A stretch of 40,438 nt of DNA, taken from positions 1-40,438 of the forward strand of contig JACRBG010000013.1 in assembly GCA_016234595.1 (NCBI GenBank). The letters are read 5' to 3'. A program made the position numbers and the translations under genes. Numbering within the stretch: position 1 is the first letter of the stretch; every line of letters begins with the position of its first letter. The stretch comes from Chloroflexota bacterium. GTDB taxonomy: Bacteria > Chloroflexota > Anaerolineae > Aggregatilineales > J027. Shown here piece after piece: positions 8,692-17,262 of the stretch. The notes under the pieces were generated by a model. The model was not told the DNA's origin, did no database searches, and worked only from the letters and a program-made list of their open reading frames with translations.

Positions 8692-11150
8692 CTTACCCTC
8701 CCGAATCGGATGACCGCATAGATCATGAACAGAAGTATGATCATCCCGATTGCGCCACCGATGACCCCAGAATAGAGATTTTGGTCAGAGGTTTCCTGAA
8801 GTTTATCAACATCAGCTTGTAAGGTTTCAACCTCACTCGCCTCTTCGGGTGATTGACGCGAATCACCCACACTTAATAGGTGGGTATTGCCGTGACAGTT
8901 GGAACAGACACCGGGATCAATGCCCATCGTGTGATTGCGGGTGACTTCCACAATCCCACTGCGTTGATTACGCTGCGACATATGGCAATCTACGCAGGTC
9001 ATATCATCCGCCATATGCACCTCATCTATCATGGCCTCTTGGTGACAGCCGCTGCATGTCGCGTTAATGTCGTCCAAAATAAGACCATTGTCATGCGGGG
9101 TATGGCAATCTACGCAGTCAATTCCCGCGCTGCTATGGGTGCTTAACAGCCATTCATCATAGGCTGGCGCATGTGCCCCGCTGTGACAACTACCGCAAGA
9201 GGCTGAGTCATCTGCAATGGCGATAGGTGCTGGTGGATGGTCGGCCCCATTTTCTGGCATCACATGACAACTAGTACAGGTCACGCCCTCAAATACATAT
9301 TGCTGAGTTTGGGGATTGTACCCGGAAGCATGACAACGCATACAATAGGTGGGTCGTGCATTCTTGGCGTAATCATCCAAGAAAGTTTGGCTTAACGAAG
9401 CATTGGCATGGGGTGAGGTTTCCCATTGACGGTGTTCATCTCGATGACATTCCGCGCATTCTGATGGGTCAACCGCCTCACGCGGGGCAAAAGTTTGGGC
9501 ACTGACATCTTGGACGAGGCCGAGACTAAGTTCGGCTTTGTCGAGCAGGGCATCGGTATAGGAGAAATTGTGAATGCCGAGGCTACCATCTTGACCTATA
9601 AAATCAAGAATGGTGCGAATCCACGTTTCAGGGTTGGTTTGCTGGGCATAAGCCGCTTCGGCATTAACGAGCCGTTGATGGATTTCATCTTGGGTGTTTT
9701 GGATGAAGTTTTGGGCATAGGTTTGGCCCAAATCCGTATGACAACTGGTACAGGTATCAGGTTCACCTTCTTCGGCTTCACCCGGTGCAACAGGACGGAG
9801 CGCGTGGCTATAACGAGTAGATGACTCCACTGGTACAGTTGGCATGTGGCAGGTCAAACAGTCTGGGCCATTTTCGGCAGTAAAGTGACCAGAGGGGATA
9901 CCTTCTATACCAGCCACAATCGCGTTACCTTCATACATTTCTTGTACCGGATAATGGACACTGCCTGTCCGATCATCGCTATGGCACTCTACACACAAGG
10001 CATAGGGCTCTGTCGTTAGCATATAATCAGCGGTTGGTGTATCGCTATGGGTGGCATGGCAGGTCACACAGGTCACGCCATATTGGGCCGTCTCAACTGT
10101 GATAGCTTCGGGCGGTGTACCTTCAATTTCACCAGCCGCATATTTGGCTAACAGCGCCTGTTGCTGGCGATAGTCCACACTATGGCATTCTAGGCAGCTA
10201 TCTTCGGCCTCCTCGCTGGCTTTTAAGTTGGTCAGGGAATTGGCATGGGCCGAATTAAACCATTCATTGAACTGCATGTTGGGTTGTTTACCATGACCAG
10301 ATGCCCACCACACTTGATGGTCTTCAGGCGGCGTAAGTGTAAAGACGCCTTCATGGACTAACGTTTCACCGGGGAGATAACCCACCGGATAGGGGAGACT
10401 ATTTTCAGGTTCCGTCCCCTGACTATGGCACTGGCCGCAAATTTGGGCATCAGGGCTGACGACAATGGCATCTCGCACCTCTTGTAGTTCTTCTTCACTG
10501 GGTCGCGAGCCTGCATGGTCGGCGGCTTCGACATGGGCCAAGCCGGGACCATGACACGCCTCACATTGGACGCCTTCATCTTCCCACTTCCCAGTATCGA
10601 GCTTAAAGCCAGTCGTGTGGCAGCCAGCGCAATTCTGATTCCAGTCATACGCCGGGTCGGGCCAGGTTTCGGCGCGGGCAAGGGGCTGCCATTCTTGGGT
10701 TTCAACATTCCATTCGGCAGGCAGTACCTGATATTCATTTTCGCCTGTTTCGTAGAGATAACGCTGGACATATCGCCCTGAACCAATGGCATAGACAATA
10801 TCGTCAAGGGTAAAGGCACGCGCTTCGGATGTGCCGGGGAAAGTAACTTGGCGGACATCCTCACCTTTGGAAAAATCGGCAAGGATGGGATAATCCTCAT
10901 CATCGGTCTCAGTCAAGGCTCGTGCATGACGGGATTCATTGTGGCTTTTGCTTAAATCTCGGTGGCAGTCAGCGCATTCACCTGACCCCACATACTCTGG
11001 TTCGCCATTATCTTGCGCGTGGATGGGTGTAGATTCCAAAAGGAATGACGCCAATCCAATCAACACAAGGCCTAACCCTATAGCTACTACTGCGAAACTA
11101 ATTCCTTTTCGGATCAAGGGTTGCCTCTCCATCTGAACAATAAAGGGCAT
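8688..11150 (-). CDS. Membrane-anchored 17-heme cytochrome c
   Basis: The 820-residue protein contains 17 CxxCH heme-attachment motifs, by my count from the translation. The first is CADCH in a cytochrome c554-like opening (YVGSGECADCHRDLSKSH). An N-terminal hydrophobic segment (about residues 16-37) directs export. A second one near the C-terminus (GVIGGAIGMIILLFMIYAVI) would anchor it, with the hemes outside. It heads an operon with a ferredoxin and an NrfD protein, as in NrfBCD, Qrc and alternative complex III modules, but no molybdopterin subunit is present. The start is uncertain: no clear ribosome site precedes the ATG at 11150, and the ATG at 11132 is an alternative. Electron donor and acceptor are unknown. 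Confidence 0.93.
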   Translation of the reverse strand: MPFIVQMERQPLIRKGISFAVVAIGLGLVLIGLASFLLESTPIHAQDNGEPEYVGSGECADCHRDLSKSHNESRHARALTETDDEDYPILADFSKGEDVRQVTFPGTSEARAFTLDDIVYAIGSGRYVQRYLYETGENEYQVLPAEWNVETQEWQPLARAETWPDPAYDWNQNCAGCHTTGFKLDTGKWEDEGVQCEACHGPGLAHVEAADHAGSRPSEEELQEVRDAIVVSPDAQICGQCHSQGTEPENSLPYPVGYLPGETLVHEGVFTLTPPEDHQVWWASGHGKQPNMQFNEWFNSAHANSLTNLKASEEAEDSCLECHSVDYRQQQALLAKYAAGEIEGTPPEAITVETAQYGVTCVTCHATHSDTPTADYMLTTEPYALCVECHSDDRTGSVHYPVQEMYEGNAIVAGIEGIPSGHFTAENGPDCLTCHMPTVPVESSTRYSHALRPVAPGEAEEGEPDTCTSCHTDLGQTYAQNFIQNTQDEIHQRLVNAEAAYAQQTNPETWIRTILDFIGQDGSLGIHNFSYTDALLDKAELSLGLVQDVSAQTFAPREAVDPSECAECHRDEHRQWETSPHANASLSQTFLDDYAKNARPTYCMRCHASGYNPQTQQYVFEGVTCTSCHVMPENGADHPPAPIAIADDSASCGSCHSGAHAPAYDEWLLSTHSSAGIDCVDCHTPHDNGLILDDINATCSGCHQEAMIDEVHMADDMTCVDCHMSQRNQRSGIVEVTRNHTMGIDPGVCSNCHGNTHLLSVGDSRQSPEEASEVETLQADVDKLQETSDQNLYSGVIGGAIGMIILLFMIYAVIRFGRVR

Positions 11151-11172
11151 ACTTACGAGTTTGCCCGTCCTC

Positions 11173-11279
11173 GCAGTCGCCCTTTTTCATTCCTATGCAG
11201 TTGACTTCCCTCTAACCGCTGTTGTCAATGTATGCGTCTATGGGGGCGACTGCAAGGCCGATGTGTTAAACCTATGCAG
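11173..11279. repeat. Paired repeats upstream of the cytochrome operon
   Basis: In the 267-base gap 11151-11417, GCAGTCGCCC (11173-11182) is exactly complementary to GGGCGACTGC (11244-11253). In addition CCTATGCAG occurs twice in the same orientation, at 11192-11200 and 11271-11279. On the minus strand this is 20-130 bases before the cytochrome start, where regulator sites would lie. A TTGACA is also present there on the minus strand (near 11228-11223) but without a convincing -10. No gene was seen in the gap. Confidence 0.45.
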
Positions 11280-11417
11280 CCAGTTAAAGGTTAATATCCC
11301 CTAAATAAACTCAACGTTTCTTGACTCTATTTTAGGTTGTGCTTAACCCTCCAACAAGCTGTCTTGTCATCATTCAAGGTGAGGTTTATCACTGAGATAG
11401 AATACTCCGAAGCCGAC

Positions 11418-12077
11418 TTAGTTCTCATCTAACGAGATGATGCCCTTGCGAATGGCATATTTCACCAATTCGGTACGGGTATGTAAATTAAGTTTTTGCA
11501 TGATATTTTCGCGGTGGCGTTCCACCGTTTTGACAGAAATACTCAGGCGGTTAGCAATGGCCTGATTGGTTTCATCTTCGGCAATAAGGGCCAGAACTTC
11601 ACGTTCTCGTTCAGTCAAGCCGTCATAACTTTCTTGGGCTACCCCCTGCCGCACACGACTGACGTAATCAAAAACTAATTCCTTGGCAATACGGGGCTCC
11701 AGAAATACATCACCACCTGCTACCACATGGATAGCGTGCAGCAAATCTTCAGGGGCAGCCCGCTTGGGAACATAACCCGATGCCCCAGCCTGCAACATAC
11801 GGAAAAAGTAATCGGCTCCCTCATGAATGGTCACAGCAAGGACAGCCATATGGGGCATTTCTTGCTTAATACGGCGTGTGGCTTCGACTCCATCCATTTC
11901 TGGCATTGTGACATCCATAATCATGACATCGGGTATAAGCTCACGCGCAAGGCGTATTCCTTGTTCGCCGTTTTCACCTTCACCAATAATCTCAATCTCA
12001 GGGTCACTTTCCAATAACATACGCATTCCAGCCCGGACGACGCTGTGATCATCTACAATAACGACTCGGATTGCCAT
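11418..12077 (-). CDS. NarL/FixJ-type response regulator
   Basis: This 219-residue DNA-binding regulator has an N-terminal receiver domain with acidic pocket DD (9-10), phosphoacceptor D55 (MIMDVTMPE) and a conserved Lys in GYVPKRA. A C-terminal LuxR-type helix-turn-helix follows (LTEREREVLALIAEDETNQAIANRL, quoted in parts: LTEREREVLALIA, then NQAIANRLSISVKTVERH). The ATG at 12077 is preferred over an upstream TTG because GAGG lies 7-8 bases before it. It follows the kinase gene by 19 bases and divides the space from the cytochrome operon, which it may control; that link is inferred from position. Confidence 0.94.
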   Translation of the reverse strand: MAIRVVIVDDHSVVRAGMRMLLESDPEIEIIGEGENGEQGIRLARELIPDVMIMDVTMPEMDGVEATRRIKQEMPHMAVLAVTIHEGADYFFRMLQAGASGYVPKRAAPEDLLHAIHVVAGGDVFLEPRIAKELVFDYVSRVRQGVAQESYDGLTEREREVLALIAEDETNQAIANRLSISVKTVERHRENIMQKLNLHTRTELVKYAIRKGIISLDEN

Positions 12078-12096
12078 AGGTCGCCTCAATTTCTCA

Positions 12097-13647
12097 CTAG
12101 TGATTCAGGCGGACGGTCAGCCTGCTGCCATGATTTGGCTCGGATTCAATTTCCAGACTTGCATTGATGAGATTGACACGTTCCTGCATCCCAATTAACC
12201 CCCATGAGGTACGGAGATTAGAAGTGTCTAGCATAGCCGAAGGGTCGAACCCGACCCCATCATCACAAACCGTGAGGGATGGCCCATCGGCGTAATCTAA
12301 TGATACCGTGACATGGTTGGCATGAGCATGTTTAAAAACATTCGTGAGCGCCTCTTGCCCGATGCGAAAAAGCGTTGTTTCCACTTCGGAGGGTAGTGAA
12401 ATTGCCTCCCCGCTAATTTTTAATTCGGTTTGGAAAAGGCCCCGTTCATTAGCGCGTTCGACCATCCACCGCAAAGCCGCGGTTAAACCCATATCATCCA
12501 ATTGGGGCGGACGTAAATCATTGATAAGATGGCGGAGTTCCCCAAGCGCGGTACTTGCCATTGACCCCATATCGGTGAGACGACGCTTGGCAAGGTCGGG
12601 TTTGGAATCAACCATCGAAACCAGTCCCTTTAGCCCAAGGGCCAAACCTGTCAGCGCCTGCCCAGTTTCATCGTGGAGTTCGCGGGCGATGCGTTTGCGT
12701 TCCGATTCTTGGGCGGCAGTGATGTGGTGGAGTAATTCACCCCGTACCGCATCACGTTGTTGGACTTCTTTCAATAACCGCGAAGTTTCTTCGTTAGCTT
12801 TTTGTAATTCGGCATTCAAACGAGCCAATGCTTCCCGACTTAGACGCTCGTTTTCAATTTTTTCATTTTCAATGGTGGCAAGCCGTTGTTGATTTTCAAA
12901 TTCGAGCGCGCGTAGCACCTGCATCATGGCGACGGCCACAATCACACCCATAACTGCCCGAAATAATTGAACGGGAAAACCAAAGGTGTCGCTGAAAAAT
13001 TCGCTGTTAATCGTGTTGGCCGGGAATATCTCACTTTTAGCTGGAAAAATTTGACCTACACCGCCATAGAGCGCCAGTGCAAAGGCCGCCAGATTTAGAT
13101 CCCGGACAAATTTGCCCATGCCACGTTCTCGAAAGGGCTTACGTTGGTGCAGCAGCGCCCATGCCGCGAACATCGCGCCGGGGATACCCAATACATAACG
13201 GGAGAGTACGTCGGCAGTCCGCAGCCATTCTTGATCGTTTAGGTTAAAAACAACTCGAACAATAATGCAAGAGGCGGTATACCAGCCGACTGCGAGAACG
13301 GTCAACCGCCATGTGGGGGCATTACCAGTGCGCTCGCGGATGAGGAGATGTTCCCCAAACGCCAGCAAAGCGAGGAAAGAAGTCACCAAAATGACCAAGC
13401 GCAGCCATAAAAGCCAATCAGGAAGGGGTTTGTGATGTAATTCAACACTCACCCGTTCCGCCATGTCAATCCATTCGTGGGTTCCATGCAGCAGACCAAA
13501 GCCAGCCAACAATCGCATGGAATGGGCAAACCCCAGTTCCGAGGCCCGCCCTGACTCTACCAACAACGCCAATCCCAATGAATAAAATGCTAACCCATAG
13601 AGGAAAAAAATGGCGATGATGGCTTCGTCCCAAAAATCAGAGGACAT
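12097..13647 (-). CDS. Sensor histidine kinase, HisKA_3 (NarX/DegS) type
   Basis: The kinase (516 residues from the ATG at 13647) autophosphorylates and would pass phosphate to the adjacent response regulator. The N-terminal 250 residues hold about seven hydrophobic segments and no large loop domain, so it may sense the membrane or a lipid-soluble signal. A coiled-coil-like stretch (about 255-305) leads to the dimerisation motif RIARELHDETGQAL with phospho-His at residue 325. The HATPase domain follows with FKHAHANHV and CDDGVGFDP. A TTG at 13683 would add 12 residues; the ATG has AAAGAG before it and fits better. Confidence 0.93.
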   Translation of the reverse strand: MSSDFWDEAIIAIFFLYGLAFYSLGLALLVESGRASELGFAHSMRLLAGFGLLHGTHEWIDMAERVSVELHHKPLPDWLLWLRLVILVTSFLALLAFGEHLLIRERTGNAPTWRLTVLAVGWYTASCIIVRVVFNLNDQEWLRTADVLSRYVLGIPGAMFAAWALLHQRKPFRERGMGKFVRDLNLAAFALALYGGVGQIFPAKSEIFPANTINSEFFSDTFGFPVQLFRAVMGVIVAVAMMQVLRALEFENQQRLATIENEKIENERLSREALARLNAELQKANEETSRLLKEVQQRDAVRGELLHHITAAQESERKRIARELHDETGQALTGLALGLKGLVSMVDSKPDLAKRRLTDMGSMASTALGELRHLINDLRPPQLDDMGLTAALRWMVERANERGLFQTELKISGEAISLPSEVETTLFRIGQEALTNVFKHAHANHVTVSLDYADGPSLTVCDDGVGFDPSAMLDTSNLRTSWGLIGMQERVNLINASLEIESEPNHGSRLTVRLNH

Positions 13648-13720
13648 GATGGCTCTTTCAAAAAAGCATGGTCGAGTGTCCAACTAAAATTAATTGTATA
13701 GGCGGAACAGTAGAGTCGGC

Positions 13721-13738
13721 ATGGGGCATTTGCCCCAT
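13721..13738. repeat. Short palindrome upstream of the kinase operon
   Basis: ATGGGGC (13721-13727) and GCCCCAT (13732-13738) flank ATTT. It lies 74 bases upstream of the kinase start on one side and about 120 bases before the small + strand gene on the other, so it could be an operator or a hairpin. Nothing else in 13648-13856 was recognised. Confidence 0.4.
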
Positions 13739-13856
13739 TTTGAGATGATGTTCTTCCCTAATTTAACAACCTAGCGCGATTCGATATGATGAGATCAACC
13801 ATCAATGAAGAACTTTCACCAAACAATCTCGCGGTGATGGTTCAAGGAGACTCTGC

Positions 13857-14024
13857 ATGGAAAGTGTTCTATTGACCCTCAGTGTAATTGTTCTATTTTT
13901 GGTACGGGTTGGGATTCCAGTCGTGCTGTTGATTGCATTGGGAATGGTGATTGATCGCTGGCAAAAGCATCGCAATGTGAATGTCCAGCGTAACATGACC
14001 GAACATCATAAACCTGTTCATTAG
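13857..14024 (+). CDS. Small single-helix membrane protein, 55 residues
   Basis: An ATG at 13857 is preceded by AAGGAG at 8 bases, an ideal ribosome site. The frame gives 55 residues to a TAG at 14022. The first 30 residues are almost wholly hydrophobic (start MESVLLTLSVIVLFLVRVGI), followed by a basic, polar tail with several His. It is one of only two genes on the + strand and is closed by a stem-loop 27 bases later. The gene shares its upstream region with the divergent sensor kinase. I do not recognise a family; function is unknown. Confidence 0.7.
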   Translation: MESVLLTLSVIVLFLVRVGIPVVLLIALGMVIDRWQKHRNVNVQRNMTEHHKPVH

Positions 14025-14050
14025 CCCTAACGGACGACCAGTTTGGAATC

Positions 14051-14082
14051 AAAAAGGACACTGATTTGTCAGCGTCCTTTTT
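14051..14082. terminator. Bidirectional terminator
   Basis: AAAAAGGAC (14051-14059) pairs with GTCCTTTTT (14074-14082). After one A/C mismatch an inner CTGA/TCAG stem with a TTTG loop continues it. The A-run and T-run on the two flanks make it able to end both the + strand small gene and the long minus-strand catabolic operon, whose last stop codon is 12 bases away. Confidence 0.85.
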
Positions 14083-14093
14083 GGTGTGGCGTA

Positions 14094-14405
14094 TTACTCA
14101 ACAATGATATTTTCTTCGGTGCGGAGATGAATCCGTTTAGAAGCATGGGCCATCGCGTCTTCCCGCGCCTCGACACCAACCGGGGAAGCTAGGGCAGTGT
14201 CAAGCGCCTCGATGTTATCAAACCACAGTTCAAACACCCCGTCGAACTCGGTATCGGGTTGGTCAGGTCGCAGCACACTGATGTGATATTTGCGGATGCC
14301 GGGGAAGCGTTTGCCAATGGGGGAATGTTCCTCAACCGCCCACTTCGCAAATTCCTCACGAGTCATGCCTTCTTTACGTTTCATCAGGGAAATTAGCTTA
14401 ATCAT
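14094..14405 (-). CDS. EthD-domain protein
   Basis: A 103-residue alpha/beta-barrel (dimeric ferredoxin-like) protein of the EthD family. It matches by the opening MIKLISLMKRKEGMTREEF, the EEHSPIGKRFPG segment and the C-terminal alternation of helix and strand. EthD proteins accompany degradation systems for ethers and aromatics, and relatives act as small cyclases or decarboxylases or as accessory proteins. AGGAG lies 5-6 bases before the ATG. It is the last gene of the catabolic array, 17 bases after the molybdenum hydroxylase. Its exact reaction cannot be told. Confidence 0.8.
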   Translation of the reverse strand: MIKLISLMKRKEGMTREEFAKWAVEEHSPIGKRFPGIRKYHISVLRPDQPDTEFDGVFELWFDNIEALDTALASPVGVEAREDAMAHASKRIHLRTEENIIVE

Positions 14406-14422
14406 TGGGTCTCCTAGCTAGA

Positions 14423-15421
14423 TTATTGATCTTTTTCTTCAAGGGCACGTAGTACTTTTTCAGGCGTGACGGGCAAATCCGTAACCCACACGCCGACAGC
14501 ATCATAAATCGCGTTTACAATGGCTGGGATTGGGGAATTAGCCGTCATCTCGCCCACCCCCTTTACCCCATATGGCCCATTGGATGAGGGGTATTCCAAC
14601 ACGACACTTTCAATTTCTGGAATATCCAGCGCGGTTGGAATGATGTATTCCCCAAAACTATGGGTATGGTGATCAAGTGCTGGATAGTAGGGGAAAACTG
14701 TTTCGGTCAGGGCGTGAGCCATCCCCATGACTGCCCCACTAACAATCTGTCCGTGTACCATCTCTGGGTTTATCTGACGCCCTACTTCATAAGCACTGCT
14801 CAAACGCAGCACTTTGACTTCGCCTGTCTCATCATCTACCTCGACCTCGGCCACCGTCGTCGCATGGGCCTCTGTTGAATCGGGGTCACAAGCGCCTGTT
14901 TCGGGGTCTACACTACTTTTTTGTTTCATATAGATACCCCGCCCCGAAATGGTTTTGCCATATTTAAAATGAGCGGCCAATGCGACATTAAACACATTGG
15001 TTTTGCGTTCAGGAGCGCCTTTGACATAAATCTCGCCATTCTCTAGTACTAAGTCTTCGGGGGCGGCTTCCATTTCATCAGCGGCCACATCCATCAAAGC
15101 TTTTCGTGCTTCATTGGCGGCCATAATGACGGCATTGCCTACCCGATGGGTGCCACGACTGGCAAATGTACCCATGCAGTGTGGGGCGGAGTCAGTATCT
15201 CCTGTGTCCACCAGCACTGAATCAAACGGTACACCCAGCGTTTCTGCTGCGATTTGGGCGATGACGGTTTTTAAGCCCTGCCCTAAATCGGTACTGGCGA
15301 GTTTGACGCTAAATCCACCCGTCGGCTGGCAGAAAATCAAGGCTTGGGTCGGGTCGCCGCCAAGATTCATGCCCGTCGGATAATTCACCGCTGCAATTCC
15401 GCGACCATAATGTTTAGCCAT
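14423..15421 (-). CDS. Molybdenum hydroxylase, molybdopterin subunit part 2 (NdhM-like)
   Basis: This protein corresponds to the C-terminal half of xanthine dehydrogenase-family large subunits. It starts MAKHYGRGIAAVNYPTGMN and contains STDLGQGLKT (cofactor-binding GQG) and FASRGTHRVGNA. It ends with GVKGVGEMTANSPIPAIVNA, whose Glu is the catalytic base in this family. I chose the ATG at 15421 (332 residues, about 36 kDa): GGAGG lies 8 bases upstream and the ATG overlaps the first half's stop as ATGGCTAA. That looks like a genuine gene boundary, not a broken gene. Substrate unknown; an N-heterocycle or aldehyde is likely for the family. Confidence 0.93.
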   Translation of the reverse strand: MAKHYGRGIAAVNYPTGMNLGGDPTQALIFCQPTGGFSVKLASTDLGQGLKTVIAQIAAETLGVPFDSVLVDTGDTDSAPHCMGTFASRGTHRVGNAVIMAANEARKALMDVAADEMEAAPEDLVLENGEIYVKGAPERKTNVFNVALAAHFKYGKTISGRGIYMKQKSSVDPETGACDPDSTEAHATTVAEVEVDDETGEVKVLRLSSAYEVGRQINPEMVHGQIVSGAVMGMAHALTETVFPYYPALDHHTHSFGEYIIPTALDIPEIESVVLEYPSSNGPYGVKGVGEMTANSPIPAIVNAIYDAVGVWVTDLPVTPEKVLRALEEKDQ

Positions 15422-16769
15422 GATGCCGTCCTCCATTGCCTGCATAATCATCCGAACTCATTGCCTTCAGGTGGGAGGGTAAGTCATACCCGATTAATTC
15501 CGCCGCCGCTTGAATCGTTTCGATTAAGGTTGCATCCTCGACAACTTTTTGCACCGGGCGCATTTGACCATTGCGATAAGCATTGATGAGCCGGATTTCC
15601 CATGAATCTATGCCGATGGTTCGGGCGATACGTTCCATTTGACATTCCACTGCAAACGTCGCCTCAGTCACTCCAAAACCACGCATAGCCGACGACGGCT
15701 GACGATTGGTATAGACACAATAGGCGTCTACCCACACATTCGGAATGGTATAGGGGCCGGGGAGATTTGCCATATGTTTTTGCACACCATAGGGCGAATG
15801 ACGGTGATAGGCTCCTGCATCTTCCAATGAGCGTACTTTACGGGCGATGATGCGGCCATCGTTCATCACGCCATCGGTATATTGCATTTTGACAGCAGCA
15901 CGCGTGGAGGATTTCCGCATTTCTTCCTCGCGTGTCCAGCGCCATTTCACAGGTCGTCCAGTTTTCATCGCGGCGATACAGGTGATGGGTTCGGTAATGA
16001 CATCCACCTTGCCACCGAAGCCGCCGCCAACTGTCCCACCGACCATATGCAAGCGTTGACTGGGGACTTGTAAGATGATGGCGGTGTTATCCATCGTAAA
16101 ATAGAGGGCTTGGGTGTTAGTGTGGACGGTCAAACGACCATCGGGTTCGGGCTTGACCACACAACAATGGGTTTCAATTGGGGCATGTTCGATGGGCGAG
16201 AGTGAATATGTCCCTTCGATGACATAATCGGCTTTTTGGATAGCGGTTTCAAAATCACCAAAACGCAATTTGCGATGATTATAGCCGTCATACATGAAGG
16301 TGTTATTGCCCCATTTTTTGATAGCTGGGGCGTCGGGACGAATGGCAAATTCCAGTTCCAGCACAGGCGGAAGTTCTTCAATATCAAGTTTTACCAGTGC
16401 GGCGGCTTCGGCGGCGATGGCTTCCGTTTCGGCCACAATCGCGCAGATAGGTTCACCCATATACATAACTTCTTCATGGGCTAACACAGGTTCATCGTTC
16501 GGCTCGACCCCAATCAGGCACAAGATTGTGTACCAATTGTTGGGGACATCTTTGGCAGTGATGACGGCCACCACGCCGGGGAAAGCCTCGGCTTTTGAGG
16601 TATCAATACCATGAATAATGCCGCGTGAAATCGGACTGCGCACCATCTTGAGCCACAGCATGTTCGGATAAAATACGTCGTCCACATATTGGGTCTGTCC
16701 GGTGACATGGCCCATACCGTCCCGACGTTTGACCGACTGACCAACAATGCCTAATTGTTTAACGCCCAT
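15414..16769 (-). CDS. Molybdenum hydroxylase, molybdopterin subunit part 1 (NdhL-like)
   Basis: This 451-residue protein (about 50 kDa) corresponds to the N-terminal half of xanthine dehydrogenase-family large subunits. An a/b hammerhead domain covers about residues 10-130. PIEHAPIETHCCVV and the molybdopterin loop GGGFGGK (248-254) follow, and AMRGFGVTEA lies near residue 365. It stops at TAA 15414-15416 after a polar tail ending GGRHHG, eight bases into the next gene. The two proteins together match a normal single subunit. Nicotinate dehydrogenase of Eubacterium barkeri has the same division into 50 and 37 kDa subunits. Confidence 0.93.
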   Translation of the reverse strand: MGVKQLGIVGQSVKRRDGMGHVTGQTQYVDDVFYPNMLWLKMVRSPISRGIIHGIDTSKAEAFPGVVAVITAKDVPNNWYTILCLIGVEPNDEPVLAHEEVMYMGEPICAIVAETEAIAAEAAALVKLDIEELPPVLELEFAIRPDAPAIKKWGNNTFMYDGYNHRKLRFGDFETAIQKADYVIEGTYSLSPIEHAPIETHCCVVKPEPDGRLTVHTNTQALYFTMDNTAIILQVPSQRLHMVGGTVGGGFGGKVDVITEPITCIAAMKTGRPVKWRWTREEEMRKSSTRAAVKMQYTDGVMNDGRIIARKVRSLEDAGAYHRHSPYGVQKHMANLPGPYTIPNVWVDAYCVYTNRQPSSAMRGFGVTEATFAVECQMERIARTIGIDSWEIRLINAYRNGQMRPVQKVVEDATLIETIQAAAELIGYDLPSHLKAMSSDDYAGNGGRHHG

Positions 16770-16770
16770 C

Positions 16771-17247
16771 TTAGGCCTCCTGCATTTGGGTGACTACAGC
16801 TTCAATGGCGTCAAGGATGGCGACATAGCCTGTGCAGCGGCAGAGATTTCCGGCAAGGGCCTCGGCAATTTCGGCGCGGGTAGGGTGTGGATTTTTATCC
16901 AAAAGCGCCTTAGCTGCCATAATCATGCCGGGGCTGCAATAGCCACATTGGGCCGCAAATTTGTCAAAGAATGCGGCTTGAAGTGGGTGCATATGTTGAG
17001 GTGTGCCGATCCCTTCAAGGGTGGTGACTTCTTGCCCATCGGCTAGGGCTGCCAGCATTAGGCATGATAATACCGATTCACCATTCACCAATACGGTGCA
17101 GCTTCCGCAACCCCCTTGACCACAACCTGCTTTGGTAGCATGAAAATGGAGATGTTCACGCAAGACACTTCGCAGGCTGGTCAGTGGTTCGACGGCGACG
17201 GCGGTTGTTTTGCCATTTAATTTAAACGTGATCGTAATGGATTCCAT
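16771..17247 (-). CDS. Molybdenum hydroxylase [2Fe-2S] subunit
   Basis: The 158-residue small subunit has a plant-type [2Fe-2S] domain (C42, C47, C50, C62 in CGQGGCGSCT and the later Cys) and a C-terminal four-helix domain with CGYCSPG (C101, C104) and CRCTGY (C136, C138). It carries electrons from the molybdenum centre to the FAD subunit. Its stop lies one base before the large-subunit start, and it follows the FAD gene by 15 bases. Confidence 0.96.
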   Translation of the reverse strand: MESITITFKLNGKTTAVAVEPLTSLRSVLREHLHFHATKAGCGQGGCGSCTVLVNGESVLSCLMLAALADGQEVTTLEGIGTPQHMHPLQAAFFDKFAAQCGYCSPGMIMAAKALLDKNPHPTRAEIAEALAGNLCRCTGYVAILDAIEAVVTQMQEA

Positions 17248-17262
17248 AAGAAGGCTCCCGCT

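Noticed and set aside
12344-12892. 182-codon + strand frame inside the sensor kinase
   Set aside because: Composition (Ser/Arg-rich) and position show it as a shadow of the minus-strand gene.
14423-16769. Frameshifted or pseudogene large subunit of the molybdenum hydroxylase
   Set aside because: Each half has its own proper end or start, a Shine-Dalgarno site precedes the second, and a biochemically known enzyme has the same split.
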